Origin: an uncultured Solirubrobacteraceae bacterium
Lineage (GTDB): Bacteria; Actinomycetota; Thermoleophilia; Solirubrobacterales; Solirubrobacteraceae
Reading direction: 5' to 3'
DNA: 10,070 bases
Assembly: GCA_955652345.1 (NCBI GenBank)
Contig: CATPBV010000078.1
Coordinates: forward strand, 1-10,070
The notes beneath the pieces are model-generated. The model saw nothing but the letters and a program-made list of their open reading frames with translations. It did not search any database and was not told the origin of the DNA. Below are positions 6,012 through 10,070 of the stretch, piece by piece (within the stretch, counting starts at the first letter, position 1; every line of letters begins with the position of its first letter). Made by a program: the position numbers and the translations under genes.

Positions 6012-7159
6012 CCGTCGAGCCGCAGGCAGAGCAGGGGGTGTCCGGCGCGGATGGCTCCGGGCTGCTCGACGTCGAGCACCTGCGCGTGCTCTTCCCGATC
6101 AAGTCGGGGTTGGTGATCGATCGTCAGGTCGGTCAGGTGCACGCCGTCGACGACGTCTCGTTCCAGTTGCGCGAGGGGGAAACCCTGGGGGTCGTGGGGG
6201 AGTCGGGATGTGGAAAGACGACCTTGATCCGCGCGCTGGTGCGGCTGATCGACGCCACCTCCGGGGCGATCCGGTTCCGCGGCCAGGACATCACCAAGGC
6301 GGGGCGGGGTCAGCTCGAGCCGATCCGGCGCGAGATGCAGATGGTCTTCCAGGACCCCCAGGCGTCGCTCAACCCCCGCAAGCGCGTCGGGCAGATCCTT
6401 GCCACGCCACTGCGGATTCGCGGCGTCGAGAAGGGCAAGATCGAGACTGAGAGCCGCGACCTGCTCGAACGGGTCGGCCTGCACCCCGAGCACCTGAATC
6501 GATTCCCGCACGAGTTCTCGGGCGGGCAGCGCCAGCGCATCGGGATCGCACGGGCGCTCGCCGTGGAGCCACTGCTGATCCTGCTGGACGAGCCGGTCTC
6601 GGCGCTCGACGTCTCCATCCAGGCGCAGGTGATCAACCTCCTCGAAGGGCTCCAGGACGACCTGCACCTGTCCTACATATTCGTGGCCCACGACCTCAGC
6701 GTGGTCCGGCACGTATCGGACCGGATCATCGTCATGTACCTCGGCAAGGTGATGGAGGTCTCACCCTCCGAGGAGCTCTATGCCAAGCCGATCCATCCGT
6801 ATACGTCGGCGCTGCTCAGCGCGATCCCGATCCCCGACCCGAAAGAGAACCGGGCGCGAGAGCGCACGGTCATCACCGGCGAGCCGCCGAACCCGATCAA
6901 CCCCCCGTCGGGCTGCCGGTTCCACACGCGCTGTCCGCGGGCGACCGAGATCTGCCGGCGGGTCGAGCCCCAGCTGAGCGAGTATGAGGGGGGTCACCTG
7001 GCCGCCTGCCACCATCCCCAGAACGTCACCGCTGAGGAGATCGCGTCGGTGACACGATCTCCCACGACGCCGATCAGCGCCGGCGATGAGCTTCCCGGGG
7101 CGGAGGAGGCGGGCAGCTACCGCGCTCCGGTGGGCGCTGACGCGCCTGCCGACAGCTAG
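6008..7159 (+). CDS. dppF: ABC transporter ATP-binding protein, DppF/OppF type
   Basis: A 383-residue ATPase that forms the heterodimer with the DppD-type subunit. It has the DppF/OppF-typical opening LLDVEHLRVLFPIKSGLVID (19-38), in which a loop separates the first strand from VHAVDDVSF (44-52). Walker A is GESGCGKT (64-71), Q-loop FQDPQASLNPRKRVGQI (114-130), signature FSGGQRQR (170-177), Walker B LLILLDEP (189-196), D-loop ALD (199-201) and switch histidine H228 in AHDLSVV. The C-terminal region repeats the four-cysteine pattern, C303, C309, C316 and C334. It ends in a 45-residue acidic, Pro/Ala-rich tail (about 339-383) beyond the usual family end, probably disordered. The start is GTG 6008, overlapping the previous stop by four bases. 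The TAG stop lies in CTAG shared with the convergent gene. The symbol is a family label. Confidence 0.94.
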   Translation: MTVEPQAEQGVSGADGSGLLDVEHLRVLFPIKSGLVIDRQVGQVHAVDDVSFQLREGETLGVVGESGCGKTTLIRALVRLIDATSGAIRFRGQDITKAGRGQLEPIRREMQMVFQDPQASLNPRKRVGQILATPLRIRGVEKGKIETESRDLLERVGLHPEHLNRFPHEFSGGQRQRIGIARALAVEPLLILLDEPVSALDVSIQAQVINLLEGLQDDLHLSYIFVAHDLSVVRHVSDRIIVMYLGKVMEVSPSEELYAKPIHPYTSALLSAIPIPDPKENRARERTVITGEPPNPINPPSGCRFHTRCPRATEICRRVEPQLSEYEGGHLAACHHPQNVTAEEIASVTRSPTTPISAGDELPGAEEAGSYRAPVGADAPADS

Positions 7160-7554
7160 TCCCTTAGCGGCGTCAGGTTCGCGGCCACGCAGCGCCACTG
7201 GCCGTCGATGCGGACATACGTGTCGGTATACAGACCTCTACCGGCGATCCCGTCGGTCCCTACCCAGGACGTGACGGCGTCCAGCAGCGCTGCATCCCCG
7301 TAGATCCGGATGTTGAGCTCGTCGATAGAAAACGTCTCTGTATCCGGTCCTTCGGCGGTTTCCTCCAGGAACTCCTGCTTGCTGAGGACCTGGCCGCTAC
7401 CCAGCGTGCAGGTGTAGTCGTCGACCAGGACCCGGTCGTACCAGTCGACGTCGGACTCGAGATACGAGCGGACGTAGTTGTCGTTGAGATTGCGAAGCTC
7501 GGCCTCGTCGGCGCTCTGCGCCGAATCCACGGTTGCGGTCTGGGCGTCGGTCAC
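7156..7554 (-). CDS. SnoaL-like / DUF4440 NTF2-fold protein
   Basis: A 132-residue protein that is probably a cytoplasmic alpha+beta-barrel of the NTF2 superfamily. The first 15 or so residues are polar and probably disordered. Then come a helix with EAELRNLNDNYVRSYLESD (17-35), WYDRVLVDDYTCTLGSGQVL (38-57) and SKQEFLEE (58-65). Strands follow: FSIDELNIRIYGDAALLDA (75-93) and YTDTYVRIDGQWRCVAANL (109-127). The order dDYtxxxxxGxxxskxeFL, then hxxxxVxxYGDxAhh, then YxxxWxxxxGxWxxhxxxxT is the DUF4440/SnoaL_3 pattern. Members include enzymes, polyketide cyclases and binding proteins of unknown role, so no reaction is assigned. The start is GTG at 7552-7554 with AGGAG (7561-7565) six bases upstream. 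The gene is convergent with the importer and divergent from the large regulator. Confidence 0.85.
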   Translation of the reverse strand: MTDAQTATVDSAQSADEAELRNLNDNYVRSYLESDVDWYDRVLVDDYTCTLGSGQVLSKQEFLEETAEGPDTETFSIDELNIRIYGDAALLDAVTSWVGTDGIAGRGLYTDTYVRIDGQWRCVAANLTPLRD

Positions 7555-7560
7555 GGCTGA

Positions 7561-7565
7561 CTCCT
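7561..7565 (-). promoter_or_regulatory. Ribosome binding site fixing the GTG start of the SnoaL-like gene
   Basis: On the minus strand this reads AGGAG, six bases before the GTG codon at 7554-7552. It supports the GTG start over any internal ATG. Confidence 0.7.
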
Positions 7566-7643
7566 ATCGGTCTGGATTGCTGAACGGTGTGTCGAGGGAG
7601 TACCGCGACCGCGGCTTCATGCGGACGTCCGGCACGACTCAAG

Positions 7644-7694
7644 CCTTAGTACTGATCGTAAGGGCCGATCTCAGCGGCGTAAGGGGGGTAAGGC
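7644..7694. repeat. Cluster of CGTAAGGG-type repeats, possible operator
   Basis: CGTAAGGG occurs exactly at 7657-7664 and 7678-7685, a 21-base spacing equal to two helical turns. A third related copy, GGTAAGGC, lies at 7687-7694, and an inverted core CCTTA at 7644-7648 precedes them. Regular helical phasing is typical of regulator-binding sites. The cluster lies upstream of both the SnoaL-like gene (minus strand) and the regulator side (plus strand). The identity of any binding protein is unknown; the neighbouring LAL-type protein is one candidate. Confidence 0.45.
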
Positions 7695-7767
7695 CCCGAT
7701 TCGCTGCGTTCTCCCGATGTGCCGTAGTTGCTCTTAGTCGATGCTCCAGCAAGTGGAATCAACCGAC

Positions 7768-7772
7768 AGGAG
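7768..7772 (+). promoter_or_regulatory. Ribosome-binding-site match before small frame
   Basis: AGGAG lies six bases before ATG 7779, an ideal spacing. It is the main reason the short frame beginning there is taken seriously. Confidence 0.5.
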
Positions 7773-7778
7773 CACAGA

Positions 7779-7997
7779 ATGCATCCGGAGCTCACACTCC
7801 TTCTATCCGAGACCCGCAGGGCCGAAGCCCTACGCCGGCTCGAACGGCCAACCTCAGTCGACTCTCTCGCCGGATCTTCCCAGCCTGGGAGATTCCGGGC
7901 GGTCCGGCGATACTTCAGTCATGCGTCCGCGGCTCACGAGCAGCCACTTGGTAGGTCGGGTCGCCGAGCTCGCCGAGCTCGAGCTGGCGCTGCATGA
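7779..7997 (+). CDS. Possible small protein beginning MHPEL, overlapping the regulator gene
   Basis: A 72-codon frame preceded by a well-placed AGGAG (7768-7772). The N-terminus, MHPELTLLLSETRRAEALRR, is an amphipathic, charged helix. It resembles, from memory, short uncharacterised actinobacterial proteins that start MHPE and continue with an Arg/Glu-rich helix. After about residue 34 the sequence loses that character, and from base 7921 it overlaps the large regulator gene in another frame, so its last 25 residues or so (Arg/Ala-rich) are a by-product of that overlap. It could be a real small gene, a decayed or frameshifted copy of one, or a leader peptide coupled to the regulator. No function is assigned. 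Confidence 0.4.
   Translation: MHPELTLLLSETRRAEALRRLERPTSVDSLAGSSQPGRFRAVRRYFSHASAAHEQPLGRSGRRARRARAGAA
7871..7897. promoter_or_regulatory. Operator-like dyad upstream of the regulator gene
   Basis: Bases 7871-7883 and 7885-7897 are inverted copies around a single central base, matching at 10 of 13 positions; the inner six on each side (TCCCAG / CTGGGA) are perfect. A one-base centre cannot form an RNA hairpin loop at full stem length, so a dimeric-protein operator is the more natural reading. It ends 23 bases before ATG 7921 and would cover the -35 region of the candidate promoter with -10 GATACT (7909-7914). Confidence 0.45.
7909..7914 (+). promoter_or_regulatory. Candidate -10 box for a leaderless regulator transcript
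   Basis: GATACT resembles an actinobacterial -10 hexamer and ends six bases before ATG 7921, so transcription could start at or next to the A of the start codon. The regulator gene has no Shine-Dalgarno sequence, which fits a leaderless message. No good -35 match lies 17 bases upstream. This is an inference from spacing alone. Confidence 0.25.
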
Positions 7998-10070
7998 GGC
8001 GTCCGCGAGACACCCGGTGCTGGTCCTGCTCGGCGGCGAGTCGGGAGTAGGGAAGACCCGGCTCGTCGCCGAGTTCGAGGAGCACGCCGAGGCATTGGTC
8101 CTTCGCGGCTCGGCTGTTGAGCAGGCCGACGGCGAGCTGCCGTATGCCCCCCTTCTGAGCGCCCTGCGACCGCTTGTGCGAGAGCGACACGAAGTGCTCT
8201 CGCAGCTCAGCCGGGGCAGCCGAGCCCAAATCGCGAGGCTCCTTCCGGGCCTCTCCGGGGAAGACGGATCGTCCGGCGATCAGCCCGACGCCTCGTCCCA
8301 GCTGCGCCTGTTCGAGGCGCTGCTGGAGCTGCTGGATCTCCTCAGCGAATCGACGACCGTCGTCCTGATCCTGGAGGACGTTCACTGGGCCGACCGATCG
8401 ACGCGGGCATTCGTCGCGTTCCTCGCCCGAAGCCTGCGTCAGGAGCGCGTGATGCTCGTACTCACCTACCGCTCAGACGAGCTCCATCGCCGCCATTCCC
8501 TGCTGCCGCTGTTGACGGAGCTCGAACGTCTCGACAGGGCGCGCCGGATCCAGCTGTCGCCTTTCGACCGGGCGGAGCTGGCCGAGGCGCTTGACGACAT
8601 CCTGGGTGAAGCCCCGAGCGACGGCCTCGTCGAGCGGCTGTACACGCGCAGCGAGGGCAATCCGCTGTACACCGAGGAGCTGCTGGCCGCCGGCCTCGAC
8701 GGGCGCGGGGCGACGCCGCAGAGCCTCCGAGACGCTTTCTTGCTACGAATCGAGCGCCTTTCCCCCGACGCCCAGCGGGCGGTCCGGCCGATTGCGGTGG
8801 GGCGGGCGCTTGACGAGGCGACGATCGTCCATATCACCGGAGACGACCACGAATCCGTGCTCGAGGCTCTCCGGGAGGCCGTCGCGCAGCAGGTCCTGTG
8901 TACGGGCGACGAGGACAACCAGCTCTGCTTCCGTCACGCGCTACTGAGGGAGGCGGTCTACGACGACCTGCTGCCCGGCGAGCGAGCGGAGCTGCACCTT
9001 TCTCTCGCGCGCGCGTACGAGGATCAGGCATGTCGAGTCGACGGCATCGACGCTGAGCGAACCGCCACGATCGCGCACCACTATGCAGCCGCGGGCGATC
9101 AGCCGAACGCGCTGCGCGCGACCGTCCAGGCGGCGCTGGCCGCCCGTGACATCCATGCGTACGGCGAGACCGCCGATCTGGCCGAGCGGGCGCTGGAGCT
9201 GTGGCCGCGGGTGACCGACCCAGCGAAGACCGCGGAGCTCGATCACGTGGAGCTGCTCGAGCTCGCCGCCCTCGGACAGAACATCGGAGGCGACCGGGCT
9301 CGGGCAGAGGTCCTTCTCCAGAGCGCGCTGTCCGAGCTCTCGCCGGACGCAGACCCTCGGAGACGCTCGAAGCTTCTGGCACAGCTGGCCCGCATGCAGT
9401 GGACGCTCAACCGGCAGCGCGAGAGCATCGAGACAGCGGAACGGGCGCTGGCGCTGCTCCCTGCCGGCGAGGCGACGGGCGAGCGGGCATCGCTGCTGGC
9501 GTGGTTTGCGCGGACTCAGACGCTGCGGGGGCATTTCCGCGACGCGGTTCGCGACGGGCGCGAGGCGCTTGAAGCGGCGATCGCCGCGGGTGACCGAGTC
9601 AGCGAAACCGAGCTGCTCAACACGCTCGGGATGGCGCTGGTAGGCCTCGGCGAGGTCGAGGATGGACTGGACCACTTGCGCTCGGCGATCAAGCTCGCGC
9701 GCGAGAACGATGACATCGACAGCGAGGCGGTCGCCTGGGGGAACCTTGCGGACATGCTTGGAGGAGCCGGCCGAACGTTGGAGGCGCTCACAGTCGCGAA
9801 GGAAGGACTCGAGGCGACAGCTGGGCGCTCGGGCCGCAAGCGCCACTGGCTTTCGGTGACGGTCAGCGTGCACGCGTTCAATGCCGGAGACTGGGAGGCC
9901 GCCCGCGCCCATCTCGGCCCGGTGCCCGCTCGGCAGCTCGGCACCCTCCTGATCTTCCGTCAGCTGGATCAGGCTCAGCTGGCGCTTGGCGAAGGGGACG
10001 AGGAGCTGGCGGCGCAGTCGCTCGATCAGATAGAGCCGCTGGTCGCCGTTTCGGCGGAGCCGCAATACAT
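7921..10070 (+). CDS. Large AAA-type NTPase with TPR-like repeats, probable LAL/MalT-type LuxR regulator, C-terminus outside window
   Basis: An uninterrupted frame of 716 codons runs from ATG 7921 past the window edge. It begins MRPRLTSSHLVGRVAELAEL, the usual first strand of STAND/AAA_16 ATPases. Walker A is GGESGVGKT (38-46), Walker B VVLILEDVHWAD (147-158), then LTYRSDE (181-187) and SEGNPLYTEELL (244-255). FRHALLREAVYDDLLPGERA (337-356) is the conserved helix after the ATPase module. From about 385 the protein is alpha-helical with TPR-like repeats, for example AAAGDQPNALRATVQAALAA (389-408) and LLNTLGMALVGLGEVEDGLDHL (split near 565-586). This architecture is typical of LAL regulators of about 900-1000 residues with a C-terminal LuxR helix-turn-helix, but that domain lies beyond the window, so the DNA-binding role is inferred. 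A class III cyclase fusion is less likely because no cyclase domain precedes the ATPase. The frame is open upstream to ATG 7741, but those residues lack family resemblance; ATG 7921 fits the domain boundary. Confidence 0.88.
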   Translation, partial: MRPRLTSSHLVGRVAELAELELALHEASARHPVLVLLGGESGVGKTRLVAEFEEHAEALVLRGSAVEQADGELPYAPLLSALRPLVRERHEVLSQLSRGSRAQIARLLPGLSGEDGSSGDQPDASSQLRLFEALLELLDLLSESTTVVLILEDVHWADRSTRAFVAFLARSLRQERVMLVLTYRSDELHRRHSLLPLLTELERLDRARRIQLSPFDRAELAEALDDILGEAPSDGLVERLYTRSEGNPLYTEELLAAGLDGRGATPQSLRDAFLLRIERLSPDAQRAVRPIAVGRALDEATIVHITGDDHESVLEALREAVAQQVLCTGDEDNQLCFRHALLREAVYDDLLPGERAELHLSLARAYEDQACRVDGIDAERTATIAHHYAAAGDQPNALRATVQAALAARDIHAYGETADLAERALELWPRVTDPAKTAELDHVELLELAALGQNIGGDRARAEVLLQSALSELSPDADPRRRSKLLAQLARMQWTLNRQRESIETAERALALLPAGEATGERASLLAWFARTQTLRGHFRDAVRDGREALEAAIAAGDRVSETELLNTLGMALVGLGEVEDGLDHLRSAIKLARENDDIDSEAVAWGNLADMLGGAGRTLEALTVAKEGLEATAGRSGRKRHWLSVTVSVHAFNAGDWEAARAHLGPVPARQLGTLLIFRQLDQAQLALGEGDEELAAQSLDQIEPLVAVSAEPQY

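Larger units (their letters stand above)
7566..7778. other. Intergenic regulatory stretch between SnoaL-like gene and small frame
   Basis: Together with the following dubious small frame, this is the only long gap in the window without a firmly supported gene (7555-7920). Codon-position bias is weak here in all frames and composition is less extreme than in the flanks. It should contain the promoter of the minus-strand SnoaL-like gene and one for the plus-strand genes. The notable content is a cluster of GTAAGG repeats (listed separately) and CTTAGT at 7645-7650 and 7733-7738. No RNA gene, transposon end or confident sigma-factor promoter was recognised. Confidence 0.5.

Noticed and set aside
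7683..7697. GGGG/CCCC pair around GGTAAGG as a terminator hairpin
   Set aside because: The stem is only about four base pairs and no T-run follows; the GTAAGG repeats explain the pattern better.
7741..7920. ATG at 7741 as the start of the large regulator
   Set aside because: The 60 additional residues are Ser/Pro/Gly-rich without family resemblance and no RBS precedes that ATG; the conserved ATPase start follows directly after ATG 7921.
8941..10065. A 374-codon open frame on the minus strand within the large regulator gene
   Set aside because: It is low in recognisable motifs and lies entirely antisense to a continuous plus-strand frame with Walker motifs and TPR-like repeats.
1..10070. CRISPR array, tRNA/rRNA gene, transposase or integrase, riboswitch
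   Set aside because: No regularly spaced long repeats, cloverleaf-like segments, transposase motifs or conserved riboswitch cores were seen on reading both strands; an exhaustive covariance-model search was not possible.

Overview
The window looks like chromosome from a high-GC actinobacterium, most plausibly the Thermoleophilia/Solirubrobacterales lineage. That placement is an inference from the strong G/C bias at third codon positions, the use of GTG starts, tightly overlapping operon genes, and the pairing of a large MalT/LAL-type ATPase regulator with a small SnoaL-like protein. No 16S or tRNA gene is present to confirm it.

Layout. (1) Bases 1-210 hold the N-terminal end of a secreted protein on the minus strand, cut by the window edge. 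It contains a perfect 19-base inverted repeat that may be a fold-back assembly artefact. (2) After a 31-base divergent gap, 242-1156 encodes a zinc-independent medium-chain (quinone-oxidoreductase type) dehydrogenase. (3) Bases 1262-7159 form a complete five-gene peptide/nickel-type (Opp/Dpp) ABC importer: substrate-binding lipoprotein, DppC-type permease, DppB-type permease, DppD-type ATPase and DppF-type ATPase. The first gene is set apart by a very strong intercistronic hairpin, and the last four are joined by 1- to 4-base stop/start overlaps. The permease order is C before B, the reverse of the classical order. (4) Bases 7156-7554 on the minus strand encode a SnoaL/DUF4440-like NTF2-fold protein whose stop codon shares the tetranucleotide CTAG with the stop of the last importer gene. 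(5) Bases 7555-7920 are a regulatory stretch with CGTAAGGG repeats spaced by two helical turns, a possible small gene, and an operator-like dyad. (6) From 7921 to the window end runs the first 716 codons of a large AAA/NTPase-TPR protein, probably a LAL-type LuxR regulator whose C-terminal DNA-binding domain lies outside the window.

The importer genes should work as one machine: the lipoprotein captures ligand outside the membrane, the two permeases form the channel and the two ATPases drive it. The hairpin after the binding-protein gene is the usual way to make more binding protein than membrane complex. Nothing here amounts to a clearly new multi-gene system. The points most worth a second look are the regulatory DNA between the SnoaL-like gene and the large regulator, the small overlapping frame there, and the inverted repeat at the left edge.
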